Part shown: positions 47,399 through 59,000 of the stretch, piece by piece
Layout: each line of letters begins with the position of its first letter
Numbering within the stretch: position 1 is the stretch's first letter
From: Macrotrachela quadricornifera
Taxonomy: Eukaryota; Rotifera; Eurotatoria; Philodinida; Philodinidae
Direction: 5' to 3'
Assembly (NCBI GenBank): GCA_022393335.1
Contig: JAJEKB010021308.1
Coordinates: 147,196-211,195 of the forward strand
DNA: 64,000 nucleotides
Notes under the pieces: model-generated
The model's database searches: none
Seen by the model: only the letters and a program-made list of their open reading frames with translations
Told to the model about the DNA's origin: nothing
Made by a program: the position numbers and the translations under genes

Positions 47399-50178
47399 AT
47401 CAACATCTTCTGGTTAGAAATATACCGTCCAATATCAAACAGACGTTAGTTACGATGAATCTATTTAAGAAAGAAAGTTCTATTAGTCAAATGGAAAATA
47501 TTAATGCATTTGCCATTATAGCAACTCGATTCTATATCATTTTTCTTATTTGTAGTTTGCTTGTGCTAATCCTCTTTAATGGTTTAAGACCAACTACTGT
47601 ATCTGTTACAGTAAAATCTCCTTCTCTTGCTACTTTCGAACAACTACATGACACTTATCCAACAACTATTTTATGTCCATGTCAACAAATTGTATTGCCA
47701 TATGGTGCCTTTTTATCTGTTTCGGCTTCATTCCATCAAGTGAGTCATATAAGAAAAGTCTATTCATTATCAACTATAATAGTTTTCCAAGAGAAAGAAA
47801 ACTTTCCTAAATTCTATCCGTAGCCATCAAGCTGTACGCAGAGTCTGCTATAGAATCATAGAACTACGTATCAAGATAGGTTTTTATGGCCGGATCTTGA
47901 ATCTTGAAAACACGATAGTAACTAAAAGCGGTTTTATTTACAATAATTAATGCTCAAGAAATTTTGTTGAATTGCGAATGGAAAGAACTACATAGATAAA
48001 ATTCTTATGAATAATTTCATTGGATGAAATATTCCTTTAATAAAAGTTTCAACAAGAAATATAAGATATATAACACAATAAAATAGAAAATAAATCGGTA
48101 TTCTTCTTGAATACTTGTATATATTCATTTGATGGAAAAAAATTTTCTAATCACAATTAATATCAAGCCTGTAATATATATGTTAGTTTCTATAAAACTT
48201 ACACTTTTTTATCATAAAGTTTATTTCCTTAGTAACAATTGATTTTGTGTGAGTTTTAGTTGATATTTAAAAAAACGCTAGCATCGACATATACGAACCA
48301 TTTAGGGTTTATCAAGAGGTGTCTTTAATATGGTCCGAACAACCCTATGTTTCATTCGAATAGTAGCAGAGAGATCCCTTGCTGACATCTTGTATATATC
48401 ATGGGCCAATATTAGACTTCGACTATCATCCATATGAAACATAGGATTGTTCGGGTCATATTAAAGACATCTATTGATAATCCCTAAATGGCCCGAATAT
48501 GTCTATGGTTCATCCAAATAATAGCGGAGAAAAAAAACCCTTGCTGAAATCTGATTGGTCGAAAAAAATGACCAGTGAGAGAGGAACCAGACGTGACACT
48601 CAACATTATATGCATATATAGACTTATACCCAGGACAAATACAACGATATCGTAGATGGCAAAAGCGGTTTCGAAACGTCGCCATAATCCTTCACTCCAG
48701 AAATACATAGAAATAATAAGAAAAAACTAGCCGTCAAAATCCAAGAAGATCCACTACCACTAAAATAAAGACAGTAAAACGCTGCTTTATAACCAATTCA
48801 GATGCCATTTTGGACCGCCGAAATACTTGACATAGATGTTTACTGTATTTTTTCTCTTTCAATCCTATGCTACACAATTGTCTAAAGATTTTTAATCATT
48901 TCACATAGATGTGATTTGTTTTTATCTGCATGAAATATGTATTAATTTGAGGTTGATGTAATCTACTATATTTCTTTCTAAAATGTATGGAAGATTCTCG
49001 TGATTTTGCTTATATAGTTTAGATTTAATTAAATCTACTCATATACTAATTTTCTTACATACTATTTGAAATAGTTTTTTACAGCGATTTTTCTATCAAA
49101 AATTAATTGGATAAGAAAATCAATTAAATGTTTTGTATAGAAGAGACTAGGAATTTGAGAAAAAATACATATGTTAACTATCATTTAGGTATGTACAAGT
49201 GACTTTATCAATCCAATATGGACAACGTCACTCTACGGTTATGGTAGTACAGCCAACAGTTACTTACAACTTGATCGACCTCTACTTAGTAAACAACATC
49301 AATTCATGGGCTGGTTTTGCGCAGAATTCAAGATAATCGTTGATAATGCTATATCAAACTTTAATCAAACAGTATTCGTAACTTCTACAGCAATTTCTCG
49401 AGCTTCGTTCGTATCACAAACGGCTGAAATCATCAGACAACTTATTGAACAAGCACCAATCAATTTTCAACGCATGTTTAGTTTCATTGTCGAGTTGTCA
49501 GCAGGAGCTTTAATTCCATCGGTTTTCCATACTGATTGGTCATTGGAATATGGAAATGCTTCTAATAATTATTTATTACGTAGTGTACCACGAGTGTTTA
49601 TGAACAGCACATGTAATTGTATTGTTTCCAATTCTTGTAATCAATCTATGCGAATCGGTCCTCCCGAACTTGTCTTGCCAGGTCTTGTTGTCGGCTGCTG
49701 GCCTATTCATGGTTTACGTATGTCAACACTTGAATGTTTTTTTTCGTCAAATTGTATTAATACAATCATTAATTATCTTAGTTATTTTACACAAATAGAT
49801 GGATCACCACCTGTTAATTTCACATTACCTGATATACCTTCTTTAGTTATTAATCCACTCAATAATTCGATACATTCACGCTTTGCTCCTAATACCACAA
49901 TCGGTACATTAATCGATAATTTTTTTCTCGAGCAATGGACAAATACAAGTATATACGAGAATTATTATGATGTTTGTATGCCAAGTGAATGTCGATACGA
50001 ATATGTCAAGCAGAATGATGGATTGTACGTAGTCACATCAATACTTTCTATTTACGGTGGACTTACTGTTGGTTTGAAATTTTTTGTCTGGAATGCCATG
50101 TTGCTTTACCAACTAATAAAAGCTCGTTGTTTTCGAGTTCATCATACAGCTGTCCAGCCATGGTCAAACTCGATTTAA
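47399..50178 (+). CDS. two-TM Cys-rich membrane protein, module 3
   Basis: Exons 47399-47739 and 49189-50178, with donor CAA|GTGAGT and acceptor TTTAG|GTA. An ATG at 47455 could start it, but the frame is open upstream to the acceptor TTCTAG at 47398. That upstream peptide (IPSNIKQTLVTMNLFK) matches the equivalent part of module 2, so it is probably translated. Then come a membrane segment (FYIIFLICSLLVLILF), ILCPCQQIVLP, ectodomain from VCTSDFINPIWTTSL, Cys cluster TCNCIVSNSCN, LECFFSSNCIN, YYDVCMPSECRYEY, and a second membrane segment (GLYVVTSILSIYGGL), ending PWSNSI. Several N-x-S/T sites in the ectodomain suit extracellular exposure. No donor follows the last exon, so this is the terminal module. 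Confidence 0.82.
48283..48515. repeat. foldback element of the TTCGGGCC family in the module 3 intron
   Basis: Left part CATTTAGGGTTTATCAAGAG ... GTCCGAACAACCCTATGTTTC (two adjoining stretches) is inverted at about 48437-48515 (GAAACATAGGATTGTTCGGG ... CCCTAAATGGCCCG). The loop is about 75 bp. Same family as 18739-18972 and 56650-56760. Lies in the intron 47740-49188. Confidence 0.7.
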
Positions 50179-52615
50179 ATCAAAATAAATAGTGAAGAAA
50201 TACGATCAATCATGCTTAATACATATTAAAAGAGACTAACTTATTTATCATTTACTCTTTATGTTGTCGCATTAATGCTTATTCATATTTTATGATGTCT
50301 ACACTGGAAATGAAAATAGCGTCAATCGAAACCAAACGAGGTTTCAGAGAAAACAAAAACTCGTATAAAAAAAAACATTTTCTATATAAAATGGAATTTT
50401 TAATGACTTTCACAGATTGCAACGACTTCGATGTCTTTTTAAACTTTCGTAGTTTTATCACGAAACTTCTGAAAAAAGTTTTCGGATCCTAGGTTGTTAT
50501 CAAACTTTCACGAAGTTTTCGATTTCGTTACAAAAATGACTTTGTATGACACTATTTTTTTTCAGTGTATCGTCATACATATAATCAAATCATATTACAA
50601 TAAAAATGAGCATATTTATTTGAAAAATGAAGTAAAGAATTAATTTATGTTCTATAAAACTATTTTGAGAGTGTGAGATGCGGATTTAAATAAGGCCGAG
50701 TTAGGACGCAAGTATATGTATCGGCTGGGCCAGACTAAACAAGTATTATTCATTCAATTCGGTTATTTTTTTTTCTGTTCGATTTATCACATGTTCGTCT
50801 ACAACTAAAGCCATTTTTTTCTCTTCGTAGTCATTCTAATAGTAATTTCGATTATGAATATGATGCTATCAGCTATGATACAGTGAGAAGATCGTGTAAA
50901 ATGATCAAGAAGACCGACAGTATCGAATAATCAGCTTCGCCAGGTCTTTCACATCTTGTTTGTACAAAGCAAGCGATTAGAAAAAAGTAAAGAATTGCTT
51001 GAAGAGCAAGTGTTTATTGAATACTTAAAAATGTCGTCCATATAAGGGGCAAACTTTACCATTGATTAGCAATGATCATACGACCAGAAGAAAAACATCT
51101 AAAAATTGAATCAGAACATATTTCAATAATTGTTTTTCGATAAAAAGATGTTCGCTTGTCTTGCTATCCGTAGGCTTAAAATATGGCAATAGAATGTTTG
51201 GAGATGACAGAACATTTCAATAGGATAACGTTAACGCAACAATGGTCTAGAGACAATTTTCCGACTATCATTGGCCTTCACTCTAAAAAAATATGAGGTT
51301 TTTATCGAGCCCTTAAAAAAGGTTCTCTTGAGAATATTTTTATTGATATTTCCGAAGTTTTTCTCATTCCATTAATAAAGAAAGAATAATTATTCTATGA
51401 AATGAATCAATTAAATGAAAATTGTTCATCTCTATGGATCTTTTTCATTATTATTTGTCACAATAGAAATTAATCATTTCTCAAATGTTTAACTTGAAAA
51501 TAACGATGACTATTTTATCAAGATATTCTCTTAAGGGTGATTCGCATTGGTGTTTTACGGTTGTTTTGAAAAACTGAATATGCTTATATGTTGGCTTCTA
51601 CTCAACCAATATTCATAACATTCTTTTTAAGTACTCTGTGATGTTTGTGCTACTTCAGATAAAAAACTCAAATATCCTGTCTGACATTGTTTTGACTTTC
51701 GAGATGAAAAACGTCAAAATATTTACTTTCTGATGTCATCGATTAGCTGAAATCATGTTTCTGTCTCAAAGCTTTGATTGTATAAAAACAATTTATTATA
51801 ACCATTTTGTGGCTAAGACTTTCTTCTTTCTAATCATATAAATTGATCATAACCTCGGTTTTGATTTATCGATCATATCTTAGAAAAATCGTCTAAACAT
51901 ACTAACAAAGCATTTTATGTCACGATAGATTTTCGATTTCTCAGTGATTAAAAGAGATTAGACCAGAATTTTTTTATCCTTTGTAGCTGACTATGTGGTA
52001 GATCTGTAGTAAAAATTTCATCTTCGAAGTATGTATCGTTTTCTCGAAAACGATATTTTATTCAAACAATGTCACAAAAGGTTGAAATAGAAGATCCTTA
52101 AAGAAAATATAATGTATAGTTGAAGTAAGAGTTTAAATTGAATTAGGAATTAATTGAATATCTTATTATATCTATATATGTTAAAATACAAGTAACGCGG
52201 CGCAATTGCTACTGATCCTCTACTGAAATGATGTAATCAGATCGCTCATGTCTCTTGAAATAAGAAAAAAAATTGTTTTAATTCATAAGTCCAATCACTT
52301 GATCTCTTGTCCAACCGTCTTTTAGTCATACTCGTTTTGCTTACTATAATCCACTGAAACTAACATCTAGTCGTTGATATATATAATCAATTTTCCTATT
52401 TTCACATAAAAAAACTAACTCGGTCATAGTAGGTCGGTTCGTAATCGAAGATATTTCAGTGTGATCTACAGCACAAATTTTATTCTTCCTTTCATTTTTA
52501 GGAACTGATAATCAGCCGGACTCATTCTTAAAGAGGTATTAAGCTCCTTCGAAAAATCATTCAAGCTATTTGAGACTCTTTCGAATCTCGTCTTTGAAGT
52601 AACTCTTCAAATATA
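50179..52615. other. intergenic, no gene recognised
   Basis: AT-rich region downstream of the three-module block. No open frame above about 66 codons and no transposon ends that I could pair. Confidence 0.55.
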
Positions 52616-52699
52616 TATCTAGCTGTTTCTATTGACACCCCCGATATATCTTCCATTTTTTGTTTCCTTTCGAAGCCAATAAATGAGTTGACTTTCATT

Positions 52700-52971
52700 C
52701 CATGTCCAAAACCAATGACATTCTGCTATATGTAATACGATGTTCACTTGATTATCCTTGATCATTGGTTGAAAAAAATGTACGAAAGCGTTTCTTTTCA
52801 GCCTTGAAGAGTAAAAGACCCACACTCAATCTCAATGGATTCGAAAAAGCTAATTTGAGACTAACATTCCTTACCGATCATAATCATCCGCCAAATTCTA
52901 ACAACATAGTTGATTTTTTCGTAGACGAAATATCAAAAAAGATTCGAAAAAACAGTTCACAAAGAAACTGA
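52700..52971 (+). pseudogene. FLYWCH-like zinc-finger relic
   Basis: The plus strand reads ALKSKRPTLNLNGFEKANLR, then TDHNHPPNSNNIVDFFVDEI, and ends at a stop at 52969-52971. The HNHPP followed by a helical basic stretch is the typical end of a FLYWCH finger as found at the N-terminus of MULE transposases. The Trp/Cys part upstream is only vaguely visible (VIRCS at about 52735) and separated by a stop. No transposase domain follows. A decayed fragment. Confidence 0.45.
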
Positions 52972-53614
52972 TGGCAGATTCGAGTTCCTCGACCTCGATT
53001 ACCTTTGGTCAAACTTTATAGGGAACTATAATAAATATACAGTCTAAGAACGAACAAACGCATTTAACTCACTCTGTGTATACTTTTCTTTCAGTAGAGA
53101 GAATATTTGTCCGATCGTTTCTTCAATAATAACTGTTCTATAATATCCGTATCATATTATTTAATAGGATCATTATTCTTTTAAGTATCAAGGACTAAAC
53201 TCAAACAGTAACATTACTTTTTTTTAACTGACATCTTTATTAATGACATTCGCCTTTTAGTTTTTCACGGTTTTTAAAATTTTTCATTTGATTTTTCTCT
53301 TAATAACTTTGTGATAGGTTTAAGCAAAAAAAATGAGTTACATTCGCATAGTTGTTGAAGAAAAATAAAAAATTAAGATGCAAACAATTTATTACTTTGT
53401 ATGAAATATAAAAAGAGCGCAATATGTAATTGCTTCTATAAGGTAAGGCCTTCAAATTTCACTGTTTGTCTAACATATTTGTATTTCTGCACATGGAGAA
53501 AAAAACTTGCACCATCAAAATAAATTTTATAATACAACATATACAAACGAATACATAAAAAGAAACAAACTATTTTAGACAGCACACACACATAATTCGA
53601 AGATAACAGCATCA

Positions 53615-53767
53615 ATGTCGGACAAAATGATTTTATCATTTCATACACTACCGGTCGAGTTGGTTTATAGAATTCTTGACCAACTCGATCCACGAACAAT
53701 TCTACTGTCGTGTCGTAATGTCTGCACAAGACTGAATGCCATCACGGACACATACCAACTATACAAG
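53615..53767 (+). CDS. F-box exon, possibly the 5' exon of the LRR gene
   Basis: Starts at ATG 53615 and ends at AAG|GTAATC (53767/53768), 51 codons. Residues 8-50 fit the F-box: LPVELVYRILDQLDPRTILL followed by SCRNVCTRLNAI and LYK. F-box proteins recruit substrates to SCF ubiquitin ligases through Skp1, and LRRs are common partners of F-boxes. The next likely acceptor (CAACAG at 53871-53876) opens VDFIGEYRILDCFLSMK and then stops at 53928-53930, so either this copy is truncated or the real second exon lies further on. LRR exons begin 2.3 kb downstream on the same strand, with a Tigger-like element between. The link to them is inference. Confidence 0.6.
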
Positions 53768-54536
53768 GTAATCTTTATTTCTATGATAAAATCATATATT
53801 TATCATCTTTCAAATAATGTTTTTTTTTTCTCAATGCATTATTTTCCTTCGAACTTTCCATTTCTGATTGCAACAGGTAGATTTCATTGGAGAGTATCGA
53901 ATACTTGATTGTTTTCTATCGATGAAATGAGCTTATAAAACTCTACGATATCTTAGCAAATACAAAACAGAATTAAGACACTTATTGAAAATAATAAAGT
54001 TACTTTTTTTAATAGTGAAAAAAACGAAAATATTATGTATGAAATGATTTATAATAAGTTGAATGTGTTCTTTTATTGTTGACGTTAGTTTGTAGAAATG
54101 ACTCATCATACTACTCATGTTCTACTACGTAAGCAACTATTGTAAACTGAAGTAAAAATTGAAGTTTATAAAACTAGGCACTTTGATAGTTCGCAATAGG
54201 TTAAAGATTTCTTTCTCGGTCTTTTCGCTTGACTATGTTAATTCAACCTGATTCGATATATATCTAAATTAATTTTTTTTCTCAAGAATTTTTACTGTAA
54301 AATAAAGCTGATACATCCCTAAGATGATACACTATATTATCATCAATATGATGACTTTGACTATTTTCAATAACAATAGACACTAAAATCACATTGAAAT
54401 GGAAGAGGTTGCTAAACTAAATATATAATATATTCTTTCAAATATTTCAACTAATGTTGACTATTATTCATTAATCAAAAGCTAGGTAGCGTTCAATTTT
54501 CTATCGATCAATTTTATAGGCTTAAATGGATTAGTA

Positions 54537-55366
54537 CAGTAAAACCTCCATTAATGAACACCTCTGTATAATGAATATCTCCTGTTTGAACAGGTTTCTT
54601 GATCCCTCCCCCCCCCCCCCCCCCCCCCCCCGACTGAGTTTTGCTGTAATTGAACCTCTACATAATGAACACCTCCCAACTCTGAACATTGAACACTTTT
54701 TCAGGCCCCTCTGACAAAGGAAACCTCTACAAAATGAACAAAAATGCGATAAAATACACATTTTTTTCTCGGAAAAGAAGAGAAAAAGGACTCGAAAACC
54801 TGATGAAATTGCGCTATTTCGATTTATTCATGGTGCTTTGAATCTAAGAAAATGGTTGTGTGTAGAAAACAAGTAAAGCGATAAGAATCGAATCCTTGCC
54901 GATCGTCAATGCAACAGGTAGCATATCGATAGTAGAAACAAGGTGGTGAACGACAAACTGACTGAAGCTCCACTGAATATCACCGAGACACTAGCAATGG
55001 TTTGATGACTTCACCTTTCTGCTACTAATGAACGCTCACGATGTCATTGTCCCATTTCTAGGTTGAATCTAAAACTCGCTTATCTATTCATTCAATCGAA
55101 GGTGACAAAATAGACGATGGACAACAATTATTTTGTATAAGAATTGAGCAGATGTGTGTGGTAGGGAGGCGGAATACTTGCTCTACTCCGCGTTCACTAG
55201 CTAAGCTGTACCACAGACAATTCATCGACATTACTCTGTCGTGTTCATTATGACTTCCGCACATGTAAGAGATTATTCGATACAAAACCTCTATATAATG
55301 AACACCTCCCATAATGAACGCTTTTTACAAGGTTCCGTTGGTGTTCATTATAGAGAGGTTTTACTG
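54537..55366. mobile_element. Tigger/pogo-like non-autonomous element, 830 bp
   Basis: Left end CAGTAAAACCTCCATTAATG and right end CATTATAGAGAGGTTTTACTG (first 20 bases CATTATAGAGAGGTTTTACT) are inverted, with TA at 54535-54536 and 55367-55368. The CAGT...AACCTC start is characteristic of Tigger/pogo ends. Subterminal copies of CCTCTATATAATGAACACC recur inside both ends. No complete transposase frame. A 24-base C run lies near the left end. Confidence 0.8.
54608..54631. repeat. poly-C tract, 24 bases
   Basis: An uninterrupted run of 24 C inside the left part of the Tigger-like element. Exact length is likely unstable and error-prone in sequencing. Confidence 0.9.
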
Positions 55367-55369
55367 TAT

Positions 55370-56092
55370 TTCTAATCTAGAATGTTAATCATTACCTGTT
55401 TTTGGTATTGTGCATTTTTCACATAGTCTCATCTGATATTATTTCAGGTGGCTGTCGAACTAAAAAATACTGAGCACAACTTATCAGGATAAAGAGACTA
55501 AAAAGATCGTTTGTTTTATATATTATGTAAGTCATCGCCTAAAATAACCTCAGTTCTGAACTCGTTTGACCATTATCATCTACAAAGTCCATCAGTCCTC
55601 ATAAAAGATAAAATGAGAAACTTTCGAACCACGCAATCCAGCTCATCGAAGTTTCTTAATAATTCGGCCTAATTTGTGAAAAGAACCTTCTTTTCTTCGT
55701 AGCATTGTGATGGGTTCCTTCCTAACAAAAAATATTCTGTTCTGCTTATATATGGCTACTCAAACTACCAACATTTAAACTTCTTTCTACATTTTCCTTC
55801 TGCCAACACCCATCCAAAATCTTCTGCGGTAAAAACTACACTGTATACCTACCAATATCTATTATTTCTATTTAGCTCATTTCAACAATAGTCTAGATCA
55901 GATACTTCAACTATACTAACACCGATAATTAGGTATCGTTCTGTGTTGTTATAGATAGATTTCTTTTCCTAGCACTAAAAATGAGAAATATACCTTTACA
56001 ATTTCTCTTTAATTTCATGACGATTTCTGTCCAACTAAAATCTTATTCATAAAATATTTTAATAATGTGTACTTGAATGCTACTTTTGATAG
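55370..56092. other. no exon recognised
   Basis: Between the Tigger-like element and the first recognised LRR exon. I looked for 84-nt LRR exons and for F-box-type second exons on the plus strand and found none that stay open with GT/AG borders. If the LRR gene begins upstream, its linking exon is either here in diverged form or missing. Confidence 0.4.
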
Positions 56093-59000
56093 ACACTCAC
56101 CACATTGGACCTCTCGTGGAATCAAATTGATCCAGAAGGAGTACAATATTTAGCCAATGCTTTAGAACAAAACAAAGTAATATGAATAACATCAATATTC
56201 TTCTTACTCAACTATGCACTCACTTTTTCTACATAGACACTCACCACATTGAACCTCATCAACAATCAAATTAGTCCAGAAGGAGCACAGCATTTAGCCA
56301 ATGCTTTAGAACAAAACAAAGTAATATGAATCATATCAATCTTTTTCTTATTCCCTCGACTGTAGAGAGGGTCATATGAAAAAAAAAGTTTGTTCGTTCG
56401 TTTGTTTGTGTCAGGGTCAAAAAAACATTGAGGTCAAAAAAACATCTCGCTAGAAAGCCTGATCCTTCCACTAAACAGGTACCCTTAGGGCCTCAACAAC
56501 TATACTACAGGGGTAGCCTTGGGTTCTCACCTGCTATACTATAGAGATACCCTAAGTGCTATAATTTGCCACGGACACCCTGATGTTGTATCAATACAAA
56601 AGTGAAGAAACATCGGAGTGGGGAGTGTCCGGAATAATGGCGCATTGGGCCGTGCATATTGCCACTATTATCCACATGAGACATGGGGTTGTTCGGGCCG
56701 ATTATAGGTTATCATAGATATGCTATAATGCGCCTCGAACACCATGATGTTTTACCAAGACAAGTAACGTTCGTCGTTTCGACTCACTTAGCCCTCGACT
56801 GTAGAGGGCAGAAGTATTTTTTTCGCAAGTATCAATACGGGAGGAATTGATCTAGACTCTTTATACAGATAAGTAATTCAAATGTCTTTCCTTAACTCGT
56901 AACATTGGAGAAAAACCTCTTAATCGATTTTCTAAAATTGTTTTTCTATGAAAAGACTGTCCAAAAATTAGAGAATTTAGAGATCCACATCACTCGATAA
57001 CCCGCCGTGTTTAAAAAGAAGCGTTGTGTAATGTTTTTCTCTGTGGACTGAAAATAGACTAAATTTTTGTATTACGATCGAAGATAATACCGCTAAACTA
57101 TACTTTTGAAGTTCATTCATATGAATAAAAACTCAGTATATTCACCTATCCTTTTAAAAAAATAGTTGATAAAGTCAAATGAAATGTAAAGCTATACGAA
57201 TCTACTTGAGGGTAACTAGTGATAGAACACTCTGCATTGTCATCAATTGTTTCAGTTAAGCCAATCATAACACATAAACACTTGCTCATACAGTCGAGGG
57301 TCAAGCGAGTGGTAGCAACGAGCGTTACTTGTTCATCTATCCATTCACTTTTTTACACAGACACTCACCACATTGGACCTTTCGATCAATCAAATTGGTA
57401 ATGAAGGAGCAAAACATTTAGCCAATGCTTTAGAACAAAACAAAGTAATTTGAATAACATCAATATTCTTCTTACTCAACTATGTACTCACTTTTTCTAC
57501 ATAGACACTCACCACATTGAACCTCATCAGCAATCAAATTGGTGATGAAGGAGCACAACATTTAGCCAATGCTTTAGAACAAAACAAAGTAATATGAATC
57601 ATATCAATCTTTTTCTTATTCATCTATCCACTCACTTTTTTACACAGACACTCACCACATTGGACCTTTCGATCAATCAAATTGGTCCAGAAGGAGCAAA
57701 ACATTTAGCCAATGCTTTAAAAGAAAACAAAGTAATTTGAATCATATCAATCTTTTTCTTATTCATCTATCCACTCACTTTTTTATACAGACACTCACCA
57801 GATTGAACCTCATCAGCAATCAAATTGGTCCAGAAGGAGCACAACATTTAACCAACGCTTTAGAACAAAACAAAGTAATATGAATCATATCAATCTTTTT
57901 CTTATTCATCTATCCACTCACTTTTTTACACAGACACTCACCACATTGAACCTTTCGATCAATCAAATTGGTAATGAAGGTGCAAAACATTTAGCCAATG
58001 CTTTAGAACAAAACAAAGTAATATGAATCATATCAATCTTCTTATTGATCTATCCACTTACTTTTTTGCAGACACTCACCACATTACTGCTCGAAAAAAA
58101 TCTTATTGGTGATGAAGGAGCACAACATTTAGCCAGTGCTTTAGAACAAAACAAAGTAATATGAATCAGAGATCGGCGGGACTACCGATTTGTCCCGTCC
58201 CGTCCCGTCCCGTCCCGTCCCGTCCTGGGACGGGATGGGACGAAAAATTACAAATTGAGGCGGGACAGGACGGGACGGGATGAATGAGCCAATAACGCGG
58301 GACGGGACGGGATAAAGCTTTATGTTAAATTGTCCCGCGATTAATATTTTTTAATTTTTATACAGTACTTGACAAAAGTCTCCACCCTAAACGAAAACCA
58401 TCTTAATAAGGGTTGTTTGTTTTGAGGTTTTTACTATAGCAAGGACTTGATGAATCTTGATCATAAACAAAAGCTGGAGGCTAGTTTGCTTACCGACACT
58501 AAAATATCAGCTCATTACTAACGATTTTCTTTTATTTTGCTAACTCGAGCTAGAAAATAGATCCAATGGCGTTCAATTCATCATTGGAAAGTCTAGCTCT
58601 TGATCTTTCTTCAGTAAGATTATCATTATAGACTGACGTCTTGTCATTAAGTTATTGTCTATGTGCTGCTTATCTATGGAACTGACATATTGCAGCCTGA
58701 CCACTTTTTGATTCAAATCTCGAATTAGATCCAACCGTTCAGGCCGAAAATTTTATCATAGATTGGATAAGAATGCGCAAAGCTATGCTAAATTTTTTTT
58801 AGAAATATAGTTGGCACGAAAGTGAAGATTCATATCATTCTATACCTCCGGATCGACAATTCTGAGAAGTCATCATAGTACGACAAATCGAAGTGATCTT
58901 TCTAGCAGAGATAGATCACCATCAGAAGTAGCTGCTCACTGTAAAAAAAAAGCGCCGAATAATAAATCATTCAAAAGGATTTATTAGTTTCATAAACGTT

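Noticed and set aside
48666..48700. Another hammerhead (GAAACGTC near 48680)
   Set aside because: The CTGANGA box and helix II are not present at the right distance on either strand.
53877..53930. Second exon of the F-box gene (VDFIGEYRILDCF)
   Set aside because: It stops after 17 codons and has no downstream domain; not enough support to include it as an exon.
58200..58320. GTCCC repeats as telomeric DNA
   Set aside because: They are subterminal repeats of an hAT-type element with perfect TIRs and target duplication, and are mirrored at the other end.
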